A stretch of 36,332 bases of DNA, from the NCBI RefSeq assembly GCF_002929355.1, contig NZ_PJIR01000021.1, positions 1 to 36,332 of the forward strand, in the 5' to 3' direction. A program made the translations under genes and the position numbers. Of this stretch, positions 15,313 to 22,777 are shown one piece after another (position 1 is the stretch's first letter; each line of letters begins with the position of its first letter). The notes below the pieces were generated by a model. It searched no databases and was not told where the DNA came from. It saw only the letters and a list, made by a program, of their open reading frames with translations. The DNA is from Arthrobacter sp. B0490 (GTDB lineage: Bacteria > Actinomycetota > Actinomycetes > Actinomycetales > Micrococcaceae).

Positions 15313-16037
15313 CCGATCAGGTCCGTAAGTTTCTCCGCGTATTCGAGGGCTTCCTTGCGCTGCCGGAGGCGACGTTGGAGGAGGTTCAGCCGTTGCTGGA
15401 TGAGTTCGACCAGGTCCTCGTTTTTCATCACCATTAGGGCCGTTTCCCGGATGTCCTCGGGCCAGTCGCCCTCTTCCATGGTGATGAGTCCGACGACGAC
15501 AAGCCCCGCAACCATCGACGTCCCGCTGACCCGGGCGGCAGTGACCGCCTGGATGGGGGTGAGCTTGTTGTCGGAGAGCTGGTTAAACAGGTAGGTGATC
15601 GCTGTTCCCGTCTTCTCGGCCACGTCGTGCCGGACGTCGCCGGTGTCGATGGCGTCGATCCACGCACGATGGGAACCGTCATGCGGGAAGTCGATTCTGA
15701 CCTTGTCGTTCCGGGGGAACAGGTCTTCGTGGAAGCGGTGCTGCAACTCCACCATGAGGTCGGCGTGGTGGACCTGGCTGAGCACCTCCGCGGCCGTTGG
15801 AGAGCGCGGCCGGCTGTCGAGGTCCTTGTACTCCTTGAAATCCGCCAGCGCCGCGATGGGATCCATGCCGACGCCTCGAGCCACCCCGACCACGGTCGAC
15901 TCGGGGACGTTGCCGCGCCGGATCTGATTGCCCACGGTGACGCGATGCAGTCCGGTCAGACGGCCCAGCTCACTCGCCGAGGTGGTGATGCCGCGAGCTT
16001 CGAGCCATTGCTTGAAGTCAGAACCAGAAACAGCCAC
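15309..16037 (-). CDS. HTH-domain regulator paired with a seven-TM protein
   Basis: A 242-aa protein. Residues about 5-55 (FKQWLEARGITTSASELGRL, TGLHRVTVGNQIRRGNVPES, then VGVARGVGMDPIAALADF) form an XRE-like helix-turn-helix. Residues 70-200 are helical with no identified family, and the C-terminus is a long charged helix (VELIQQRLNLLQRRLRQRKE), probably a coiled coil. GTG 16037 has AAGGAGG five bases upstream. It is the first gene of the leftward operon, ATGA-coupled to the membrane protein and divergent from the secretion operon. It probably controls its own promoter and perhaps the divergent one. Confidence 0.75.
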   Translation of the reverse strand: MAVSGSDFKQWLEARGITTSASELGRLTGLHRVTVGNQIRRGNVPESTVVGVARGVGMDPIAALADFKEYKDLDSRPRSPTAAEVLSQVHHADLMVELQHRFHEDLFPRNDKVRIDFPHDGSHRAWIDAIDTGDVRHDVAEKTGTAITYLFNQLSDNKLTPIQAVTAARVSGTSMVAGLVVVGLITMEEGDWPEDIRETALMVMKNEDLVELIQQRLNLLQRRLRQRKEALEYAEKLTDLIG

Positions 16038-16107
16038 GGCACCTCCTTCAAGAGAGCACTAGATGGGCACGGCACGCACAGGTAGCGAGGATGTCAGAAT
16101 CTAAGCT

Positions 16108-16135
16108 ATTCTAAGAAATAAGGAATTGGTTTCAA
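16108..16135 (-). promoter_or_regulatory. Promoter of the leftward HTH operon
   Basis: On the minus strand TTGAAA (16135-16130) and TAGAAT (16113-16108) are separated by 16 bp. A direct repeat TCTAAG (16100-16105 and 16110-16115 on the plus strand, 10 bp apart) overlaps the -10 and is a candidate operator. The region 16090-16135 is markedly AT-rich for this window. Confidence 0.5.
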
Positions 16136-16211
16136 TCCTCTTCCTTCACCCCACAAATTTTACCGGGCACACCCTAATCAGTCTGTGCCTTCACGCCGCT
16201 GGGAGGTAGCA

Positions 16212-17330
16212 GTGGACGAAGACGAGAAGGGTGAAGCGTCACCGCTACTGGCCCTGGTGATCCTTGTACCTCTCCTGGCGGGCCTGCCCGTCGTGGGTGT
16301 CGCGGGAGCTGCAATCCTCACGCAGACCGAGGAGAAGCCCGCTTCGTGCGTCGTCTCGGCAGTCGGCAAAACCGTCGGTGACGCCACCTCGACGCCGGCG
16401 ATCCCGAACGGCTGGAGCGATCTGGTCGACGCCGCCGCGAAGGCCGCGGGTCTGCCGGTGAGCGTGGTGGCGGCGCAGCTCAAGCAGGAATCGGGCTGGA
16501 ACGAGGGCGCACGGAGCCCTGCAGGGGCTCAGGGCGTCGCTCAGTTCATGCCCGGCACCTGGGCCATGTACGGGGAAGGCGGGGACCCATTCTCCGCCGA
16601 GGATGCCATCCCTGCCTACGGACGCTATATGGCGGCTCTGAATGAGCAGGTGCAGCCGCTGGCCGGTGACGATGCCGACCTGCTCGTGCGCCTGACCCTC
16701 GCGGCCTACAACGCCGGCCCCGGGGCTGTGCAGGCAGCCAAGGGCGTCCCGGCGTTCACGGAGACCCAGCAGTACGTCGAGAAGATCCTGACCTCCGGGC
16801 AGGGCGAGTTTTCTGCGGACTGCGCGGCACCGGCGGGCGCGGTTGCGTGGGACGGCGATCTCGGCGACGGCGAGTGGACCAACCCGCTCCCGGGCGGGGT
16901 CTTCACCTCCGGATACGGCCACCGGGACATACCGAACCTGCCCGCTTGGGCGCAGGACCACGTCGGAGTTGACCTTTCAACCCCGGGCGCCGGCACCGGT
17001 AACGGCGGCCCGGTCATCGCACCGACCGACCTTCGGATCACCGGGTTCAACGACAAGGACGGCTGCGTGATCGCCAAGGAGGACGGCGACGACCCCGATT
17101 TCGGGTTCGCGTTCTGCCACCTCAATGCCTACCGCGTGGCCGTGGGGGACAGGTTGAAGCGCGGCGACGTCGTCGGCACCGAGGGCAACAAGGCTGGCCT
17201 CGGGCTGGTTGCCACGCACCTGCACTTCGAGATGTACAAGCCGGAAGCACCGGAGGTTGTTTACCCGTACCAGGGCTGGAACCTCGACCCGGAGCCGATT
17301 CTGAAAGAGAAAGGAGCGTGGGTGCGATGA
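16212..17330 (+). CDS. Conjugation cell-wall hydrolase: lytic transglycosylase plus M23 peptidase
   Basis: A 372-aa exported, membrane-anchored protein. A hydrophobic segment (about 11-36) is followed by a lytic transglycosylase (SLT) domain with catalytic Glu93 in QLKQESGWNEGARS, then AGAQGVAQFMPGTW and LAAYNAGPGAV. From about residue 222 an M23 peptidase domain follows with GYGHRD (His237), DHVGVDLS (His250, Asp254), a C-H-L (His303) and THLHFE (His336, His338), the zinc ligands and catalytic histidines. The two domains cut glycan and peptide to open the wall for the secretion channel, like VirB1 and PrgK-type proteins. GTG 16212 with GGGAGGTAGC upstream is chosen. It is the first gene of the type IV secretion operon; its stop overlaps the next start as ATGA. 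Confidence 0.92.
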   Translation: MDEDEKGEASPLLALVILVPLLAGLPVVGVAGAAILTQTEEKPASCVVSAVGKTVGDATSTPAIPNGWSDLVDAAAKAAGLPVSVVAAQLKQESGWNEGARSPAGAQGVAQFMPGTWAMYGEGGDPFSAEDAIPAYGRYMAALNEQVQPLAGDDADLLVRLTLAAYNAGPGAVQAAKGVPAFTETQQYVEKILTSGQGEFSADCAAPAGAVAWDGDLGDGEWTNPLPGGVFTSGYGHRDIPNLPAWAQDHVGVDLSTPGAGTGNGGPVIAPTDLRITGFNDKDGCVIAKEDGDDPDFGFAFCHLNAYRVAVGDRLKRGDVVGTEGNKAGLGLVATHLHFEMYKPEAPEVVYPYQGWNLDPEPILKEKGAWVR

Positions 17331-17989
17331 CCCGCCGCTCACACACCAACATGTACCGGGCCGCCGCTCTGGCGGTTTCCACAATGGCTCTGGTCACCCT
17401 GACCAGCTGCGTGGCCGACGCGCCGGCGTCGGAGGACGCGGCCCCGATTTCCGCGCCGACCACTGTCTACGAGGGTTCCTACACCTCGCTCCCTGCCGAG
17501 GAGATCCTGGGCGGCAACACGTTCGCCTTCCCGGAGGATGCGGACCGGTCCGACGTCGACTCGACCGCTCGGGTCGCAGCTCTGATGCTGCATTCGTGGG
17601 ACACGACGGTGGACCGCACCGAAACGGCGGCCGCAGTGCGCGCCATACCGCTGATGAGCGAGGAGTGGGCGGCGAACCAGGTCGAGCCTGAGCGCAACGC
17701 GAGCAACGGCGATTGGTTGGAACCGGCCGAGCACGGCGCCTACAGCGTTCCCCGGGCTGTCCCTGCGATCGGTGACGCCGCGCAGGACGTCGCCCCGGGC
17801 AAGGCTATTCGGGTCCTCGACGTGACATGGCGCTGGGTCGCCCGCGACGAAACCCCACTGGACGGCGGCGGTCACCGGCAGGTGACCGTCTACCTCGAGA
17901 AGACGGACGGCCAGTGGGACGTCGTCGGGCACCAGACCCGGGACATGACCGCCGCGATGCCCGGCCCGAAGACGGGGGAGGGCAAGTGA
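17327..17989 (+). CDS. Lipoprotein of the conjugation operon
   Basis: A 220-aa protein with a lipoprotein signal peptide: positive MTRRSH, hydrophobic AAALAVSTMALVTLTSC with lipobox L-T-S-C (Cys28). The exported part has no identified family; Trp/Glu-rich stretches (MSEEWAANQVEPERN) and a C-terminal beta-rich half (HRQVTVYLEKTDGQWDVVGH) resemble a small NTF2-like or VirB8-like fold, only a guess. Membrane-anchored on the outside, it may help assemble the channel in a Gram-positive wall. ATG 17327 overlaps the previous stop as ATGA; AAGGAG lies 10 bases upstream. GTG 18 kb upstream is not considered. Confidence 0.7.
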   Translation: MTRRSHTNMYRAAALAVSTMALVTLTSCVADAPASEDAAPISAPTTVYEGSYTSLPAEEILGGNTFAFPEDADRSDVDSTARVAALMLHSWDTTVDRTETAAAVRAIPLMSEEWAANQVEPERNASNGDWLEPAEHGAYSVPRAVPAIGDAAQDVAPGKAIRVLDVTWRWVARDETPLDGGGHRQVTVYLEKTDGQWDVVGHQTRDMTAAMPGPKTGEGK

Positions 17990-19572
17990 CTCCGGCAGTG
18001 CATTCCTGGCCCGTCATCCGCCTCACAATCGGCGAGGGCGAAATCGTCGCGGACGCGAACGGCGACGTCCTCACCTACCCGGTGCTCGATGACACGTCCG
18101 CAGCCGACGTCGCGGCCGACGCAGCAGCGGAAGCGTGCCGCCGTCTGGGCCTGGCCGCATGCCGGGTGCAGGGACGCACCGAGGACGGCGAGGTTTACGA
18201 AATGGTCGTCGACGCCGAGCTGGGCACGCTCGAGGAACGAGAAGACACCACCTCCACCGGCACTGCCGGCGGCACAGGTGCTGGCCGGGGTTCAGGTTCT
18301 GCCCGTTCCGGGTCGACGCCGGCCCGCCGTCGCACCCCTGCGCGCCGGAAGGCTGTGCTGTGGGGAAGCGCAGGCCTCTTAGCGGCCACGATCGGTTTCA
18401 GCGCCTTCTCCACGTTGCAGGACAACACGGCCGAGCCGGTGGCGACGGTCTACACGCCGCCTCCCGCGCAGCTGCCGGTCCCGGCTCCTGCCGGGTGGGA
18501 CACCTACGGTGACTGGACGACGCCGATGACCGGCTCGACAGTTCGGGCGATCCTGGACCCCTCGGGGCAGCCGGTGAGCGTGGACGGCTCCAAGCTGATC
18601 GGCCATGACCCTCGGACAGGTGTGGAACGGTGGACACGCACCGCGCCGTTCATCGTCGCGCAGCTCGCCTTGTTCACCCTCGACGGGCAGTCGAGGGTCG
18701 CAGCCGCAGCCGCCCGCGAGCTGGTGCTATTCGGCGACGGAGCAGACCCCATCCGCGTCGACATCCCCAAGGACGGAGCGATCGTCCTGGACGGCGGTAC
18801 GGCCCCTCGCGTGGATCTGCCGAACAAGCGGACACTGATCGTCGCTGCTGACGGCAGCACCGCGGCGCGGGTGGTCCCGGCGGCCGCGGAACCCATCGAA
18901 GCCCTTGGAGACGACCTGGTAGCGGCGGACACTCGGTCCGGACGGATCTGGCGCGTCACGCTGGACTCGGCAGCACTGCCAGCCCCGACGAAGCTGCCCG
19001 CACCGGTGCCAGGAGCGGAACTGGTCACGGTTCTCGGATCCGTGAACGGGACGGTCGTCGCGGCATGGAAGACCACCGACACCACCACCATCGGCTTCTA
19101 TGCGCTCGGGGATGCGACGGACGCGACGGAAGCGACGCAGGTCGGCATCGTCGACGTCGAAGGAACCGACGTCGCGACCTCCGGTATCCAGGTGGACCGT
19201 GATAACGGCCTGCTGATGGCTGGCACCGTCCTGGTCGACGTCGATGCGAAGCAGGCCCACCGCCTGCCCGGGGCCGGGAAGCTTGCCGCCGGCTACGCCT
19301 GGGTCACCACCAACACCGAGCAGCTGCGGATCAACGCACAGGGCGTCACCGAGACCACAACCGACGCCGCCCGTGCGGCGATTCCCGACGTCATCACCGA
19401 CGACGGCAAGGCAATCACCCGGGCCGAAGGATTCTCCACCGGCCTGCTGTATGCGCTGACACAGGTCGCACCCCGACCCACAGCAACGACCGGCACGACC
19501 GCTGACCCATCTTCTACTGCGACTTCTACTCCGAGCCTCACCTCGACTGTTTCCCCGAAGGAGAACCCCTGA
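17986..19572 (+). CDS. Membrane-anchored conjugation-operon protein, probable extracytoplasmic beta-propeller
   Basis: A 528-aa protein. Residues 1-85 form a small alpha/beta cytoplasmic domain (WPVIRLTIGEGEIVADANGD, EACRRLGLAACRVQGRTEDG); 86-122 is a Thr/Gly/Arg-rich linker; 124-144 (VLWGSAGLLAATIGFSAFST) is the single TM. The exported part (150-500) has repeated four-strand elements with GD, DG and W residues (VSVDGSKLIGHDPRTGVERW, LLMAGTVLVDVDAKQAHRL) that look like a beta-propeller. A Ser/Thr-rich tail closes it. GTG 17986 overlaps the lipoprotein stop as GTGA; the frame continues upstream to 17827 only as shadow. Function unknown; topology suggests a structural or recognition part of the conjugation machine. 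Confidence 0.65.
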   Translation: MTPAVHSWPVIRLTIGEGEIVADANGDVLTYPVLDDTSAADVAADAAAEACRRLGLAACRVQGRTEDGEVYEMVVDAELGTLEEREDTTSTGTAGGTGAGRGSGSARSGSTPARRRTPARRKAVLWGSAGLLAATIGFSAFSTLQDNTAEPVATVYTPPPAQLPVPAPAGWDTYGDWTTPMTGSTVRAILDPSGQPVSVDGSKLIGHDPRTGVERWTRTAPFIVAQLALFTLDGQSRVAAAAARELVLFGDGADPIRVDIPKDGAIVLDGGTAPRVDLPNKRTLIVAADGSTAARVVPAAAEPIEALGDDLVAADTRSGRIWRVTLDSAALPAPTKLPAPVPGAELVTVLGSVNGTVVAAWKTTDTTTIGFYALGDATDATEATQVGIVDVEGTDVATSGIQVDRDNGLLMAGTVLVDVDAKQAHRLPGAGKLAAGYAWVTTNTEQLRINAQGVTETTTDAARAAIPDVITDDGKAITRAEGFSTGLLYALTQVAPRPTATTGTTADPSSTATSTPSLTSTVSPKENP

Positions 19573-21002
19573 TGAGAATGACCGCTGTCATCGACCCGGC
19601 CGGCACCCTCGAGCTTGACCTGGGAGGCGAGAAAACCACCGCCCCTTACCCGTCGGTGATGGACGCCCGCCGCTCCGTCATGAGCACCGCGACCGACCTC
19701 GCGGCCGAGACGAGCACCGCCACCGAACTGCACATCGAGGACCCGTCCGGCTCCCGCACGATCCTCGTTCAGACCGACGGCGCCGTCATCGAGCAGGACA
19801 CCGACAGTGACCCGACGGAAAGCGGGCCAGCACAGCCCGTCGAAGCGATCGAACCTTCGGCGTCCCCGGTGACGCCGAAGGTGCCGGCCATGCCGGAGGC
19901 CGCGGTGGAAGCAGCAGCACCCGTTGACGCTCCTGTTCGCATCCCTGTTCCCGCTCCCGTGGGGGCTTCCGTGGCCACGGAAGTGACGGCACCGGAAGCC
20001 GTCGCATCATCAGCTGTGGCGCCAGCAGTGGTCCCGGCAGTGGCACCGGCGAAGACTGTGGAGCCGCTGCCGACCCGCAGGACGGCGATGCCGTCGTTCG
20101 TCGACCGGCCGGACGCCGACTCACCGGCACAGGTCTGGGTTCGTGGTCTGCTGAATCGGTTCGGGTTGAAGCTCGCGGCCTCGCCGGCGGAGCTGGAGCA
20201 GCGCCGGGACGAGAAAACCGTCTCCCGGCACTGGGCAGGTCCCCGCACGATCACGGTCCTGAACCCCAAGGGCGGGGCAGGCAAGACGCCGACGGTAATC
20301 TGCCTGTCCGCTGTATTCGCACGCCTCGGCGGCTCCGGTGTCCTGGCGTGGGACAACAACAACTCGCTCGGGTCGCTCGGCTGGCGGACCTTCGACGCCG
20401 GCCATGAGGCGACGGTGGTCGATCTCCTCGAGCAGGCCGACTACTTCATGACCGCCGGTGCGCGGGCCGGGGATCTGGCGTCCTACGTCCACCACCAGCC
20501 CTCGGATCAGTACGACGTACTTCGCTCCGATGACCGGTCGGGCGCGAAGAAGCGGCACGAGGTCACCGGCGACGAGGTCCATCGCCTCTATTCGGTGGCC
20601 GCGAAGTATTACCGGCTGATCCTCATGGACTCGGGCAACACCGAACGCGGGGACAACTGGGAGGCCATGATCGGGCACTCCGACCAGGTCGTCATCCCGG
20701 TCAAGTCCGTCGACGACGCCGCCGAAGGCGCATCCCGGGTCTTGAGCGCCCTGCGGGCAGGCGACGAGCACGCACAGTCACTGGCGGACCGCGCCGTGGT
20801 GATCGTCCTGGGCTGCACCCCGTCCCACGGGCCGGCGAAACTGAACGAGCTCGCTGAGTCCTTCCGCCCGTTCGCGAAGTCGGTCGTCACGGTGCCCTAC
20901 GATCCGTCGCTGATCGAGGGCAGGATCCGGTTCTCCTCGATGCTCCCGCAGACCCGCCGCGCCTGGCTCCGGGCCGCCGCGCAGATCGCGGAGGGACTGT
21001 GA
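19572..21002 (+). CDS. MinD/ParA-like ATPase of the conjugation operon
   Basis: A 476-aa protein. An N-terminal alpha/beta module (1-75), a long Pro/Ala/Val-rich linker (85-170), then a MinD/ParA-type ATPase with deviant Walker A KGGAGKT (233-239). The Walker A' region (VLAWDNNNSLGSLG) has D-N-N-N, and the Walker B-like LILMDSGNTERGDN has D-x-G with Asn where ParA has D-x-P-P; both are seen in SpoIIIE-adjacent, EspI-like and CpaE-like relatives. Unlike the plasmid ParA (9042-9869) it is built for a membrane or secretion system, where such ATPases position a machine. Its ATG at 19572 overlaps the previous stop; AAGGAG lies eight bases upstream. It is GTGA-coupled to the next gene. Confidence 0.75.
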   Translation: MRMTAVIDPAGTLELDLGGEKTTAPYPSVMDARRSVMSTATDLAAETSTATELHIEDPSGSRTILVQTDGAVIEQDTDSDPTESGPAQPVEAIEPSASPVTPKVPAMPEAAVEAAAPVDAPVRIPVPAPVGASVATEVTAPEAVASSAVAPAVVPAVAPAKTVEPLPTRRTAMPSFVDRPDADSPAQVWVRGLLNRFGLKLAASPAELEQRRDEKTVSRHWAGPRTITVLNPKGGAGKTPTVICLSAVFARLGGSGVLAWDNNNSLGSLGWRTFDAGHEATVVDLLEQADYFMTAGARAGDLASYVHHQPSDQYDVLRSDDRSGAKKRHEVTGDEVHRLYSVAAKYYRLILMDSGNTERGDNWEAMIGHSDQVVIPVKSVDDAAEGASRVLSALRAGDEHAQSLADRAVVIVLGCTPSHGPAKLNELAESFRPFAKSVVTVPYDPSLIEGRIRFSSMLPQTRRAWLRAAAQIAEGL

Positions 21003-21607
21003 CCGTGACCCCGCAGCGCAATCCCTTCGTCCACGAGCCGGAGGTGACACCGCAGGAAGACCCGATCGACGACGACCCGGTCCTCGGACAGCGCGAATCG
21101 CTCCGGGGACCACGGAACATTCAGCAGACCCTGGCCGCCGAGCCTGTCGAGGAAGCCGAACCAGCGGCCCCCGTGGCGGTGACCAGCGCGACCCTGTGGC
21201 TGGTCGGCGCCTCCGGCGGCGTCGGCACCAGCACCCTCGCGGGCCTGTGCTCGGAGAACGTCGTCGATGAATCCGAGCGGCGTCCGACCTACGCAGGGCG
21301 GGCCCTGCTGGTCTGCTCGACCAGTGCGTCTTCGCTCGAGGCCGCACAGCAGCTGGCCCGTAAGTCTGCATTCGGGCAGCTGCCCTATGAATTGGTCGGC
21401 CTCTTGATCGTCCACGACCGGCCCAGGAACCGGCTGACGAAGCCGACCCTGGACTTCGCGCGCGGGGTTACCCGGATGTTCCCGGTGGCCATGACGGCGC
21501 CGTTTGAACCCTCGTGGCGCGAAGTTGGTGTCACCCCACAAGCTTCCGGGACACGACTGAAAAGCGTGCTCCGGAAGATCGAAAAGATCGCCCGCTCCGG
21601 GCACTGA
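20999..21607 (+). CDS. MinD-related protein without the P-loop lysine (DUF6668-like)
   Basis: A 202-aa protein. An acidic N-terminus (1-60) precedes LWLVGASGGVGTSTLAGL (residues 66-83): the deviant Walker A layout G-G-V-G-x-S-T is kept but the catalytic lysine is replaced by threonine at 77. Then RALLVCSTSASSLEAAQQLA corresponds to the Walker A' strand without Asp, and LVGLLIVHDRPRNRLTKPTL to the nucleotide-base strand. It ends LKSVLRKIEKIARSGH. It therefore looks like a degenerate ParA-fold protein, perhaps a regulatory partner of the MinD-like ATPase, with which it overlaps by GTGA. It matches my memory of a family annotated DUF6668 in actinobacterial conjugation loci, but that is not verified. 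Confidence 0.65.
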   Translation: MTVTPQRNPFVHEPEVTPQEDPIDDDPVLGQRESLRGPRNIQQTLAAEPVEEAEPAAPVAVTSATLWLVGASGGVGTSTLAGLCSENVVDESERRPTYAGRALLVCSTSASSLEAAQQLARKSAFGQLPYELVGLLIVHDRPRNRLTKPTLDFARGVTRMFPVAMTAPFEPSWREVGVTPQASGTRLKSVLRKIEKIARSGH

Positions 21608-21621
21608 GAAAGGGAACTCCC

Positions 21622-21927
21622 ATGTTCGGAAACACTCTGGCAGCACACACCCTGACCACCATTAACGCGCTCAGTCCGGTCCGTGAAGGATCGCTTCCAG
21701 CTCAGACCTTCACCCCGACGCAGCCTCCCGGCACCGAGGGCCTGACGCAGGTTATCGGCTGGGTCCTGTGGGGCGCGGGCCTAGTCCTGTTCGTCTTCTT
21801 CATTTTCGGCCTCGTCTCCGCCGGCAGGAACCGCCGACAGGGCAACGAGATCGAGGCACCTATCTGGCCTATGGTCGCTGCCTGCCTGCTGGGCGCTTCC
21901 GGCGCCGTGTGGGGCGCAATCACCTGA
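21622..21927 (+). CDS. Small two-TM protein, possible VirB2-like pilin
   Basis: A 101-aa protein with two hydrophobic segments (about 43-64, QVIGWVLWGAGLVLFVFFIF, and 83-100, MVAACLLGASGAVWGAIT) joined by a short basic loop (SAGRNRRQGNEIEAP). The N-terminus is polar. Size, two-TM hairpin with charged loop and position ahead of VirB8- and VirB6-like genes suit a VirB2/TrbC-type pilin or its Gram-positive equivalent. No signal peptidase motif is obvious, and the N-terminal 40 residues are unlike classic pilins. AAAGGGAAC precedes ATG 21622. Confidence 0.55.
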   Translation: MFGNTLAAHTLTTINALSPVREGSLPAQTFTPTQPPGTEGLTQVIGWVLWGAGLVLFVFFIFGLVSAGRNRRQGNEIEAPIWPMVAACLLGASGAVWGAIT

Positions 21928-21967
21928 GCAACAACGCCCACTTACCTGATCGAGAGAAGGACAGACG

Positions 21968-22777
21968 ATGAGCACACAGGACACCACCCAGGAACCGAAG
22001 GCCCGCCCGAAGTGGTTCGGCGCTGCCGCGATGTTGCTGGCCCTTGTGCTGGTCGGCCTCCTCGCATGGGGCCTGCGGGTATTCCTCTTCCCCAGCAACG
22101 ACGCACCGGCAGCAGACTCAACCACCGCTACAACGCAGACAGCACCATCGTCCGCCTCGACGTCCGCGACGGCAGGACCTGTCGTGGACGCGGACGCCGC
22201 GTGGGACTGCCAGGCGGACCTCGACAGCGACGACTTATCTGTGGCTGACAGTGCTCCGGCGGTCGAGGAGTGGGTAGTTGGGGGTTACAACGTGATCCCG
22301 TTTTCGGAGTTCGGCGGATGCGAGAAATTGCCTTCCACCTTGCGCGTCGGCTACGCACCGACTCAAGCAGGGTCACTGGTGGCGGCGGCCACGTATGCCG
22401 TCGCTCTGGACCCGTCAGCCAGCGAGCAAGCAGCGTCTGACCTTGAAGTGGCGGTAGCGGAAGGGCCGAACCGAGTGCTGTTGGGCGAGCGAGCACAGCG
22501 CATCCGGGACGGGCTCGAGCAGAGCGAGGACACCTCCGTCATCGCCCGCTTGACCCTGCTGGGCTACATCCAGAACAGCTATAGCGATGACGCAGCGTCC
22601 TATCGGCTGATCTATTCGGCACCCGATGCGTCGGGTCTGGAACAGACACTCATTGCTCAGGTCGATCTGGTGTGGGAGGACGGGGATTGGAAGCTGGATC
22701 CGGCGTCGGGCAACGACTTCAATACCTGGGCCCGCTACCAGGGACAGCAATACGTCCAGTGGGGACCTAAGTCATGA
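21968..22777 (+). CDS. Single-TM protein, VirB8/TcpC-like by position
   Basis: A 269-aa protein: short basic cytoplasmic N-terminus, TM at about residues 18-41 (AAAMLLALVLVGLLAWGLRV), Thr/Ser/Ala-rich linker (50-75), then a soluble exported domain (75-269) with helices followed by strands (SYRLIYSAPDASGLEQTLIA, QVDLVWEDGDWKLDPAS), an NTF2-like arrangement that VirB8 and TcpC share. The W-x-W-E-x-G-D-W-K-L type ending is common in such domains. ATG 21968 has AGAAGGACAG upstream. It is ATGA-coupled to the VirB6-like gene. The VirB8 assignment rests on layout and context, not on sequence identity. Confidence 0.6.
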   Translation: MSTQDTTQEPKARPKWFGAAAMLLALVLVGLLAWGLRVFLFPSNDAPAADSTTATTQTAPSSASTSATAGPVVDADAAWDCQADLDSDDLSVADSAPAVEEWVVGGYNVIPFSEFGGCEKLPSTLRVGYAPTQAGSLVAAATYAVALDPSASEQAASDLEVAVAEGPNRVLLGERAQRIRDGLEQSEDTSVIARLTLLGYIQNSYSDDAASYRLIYSAPDASGLEQTLIAQVDLVWEDGDWKLDPASGNDFNTWARYQGQQYVQWGPKS

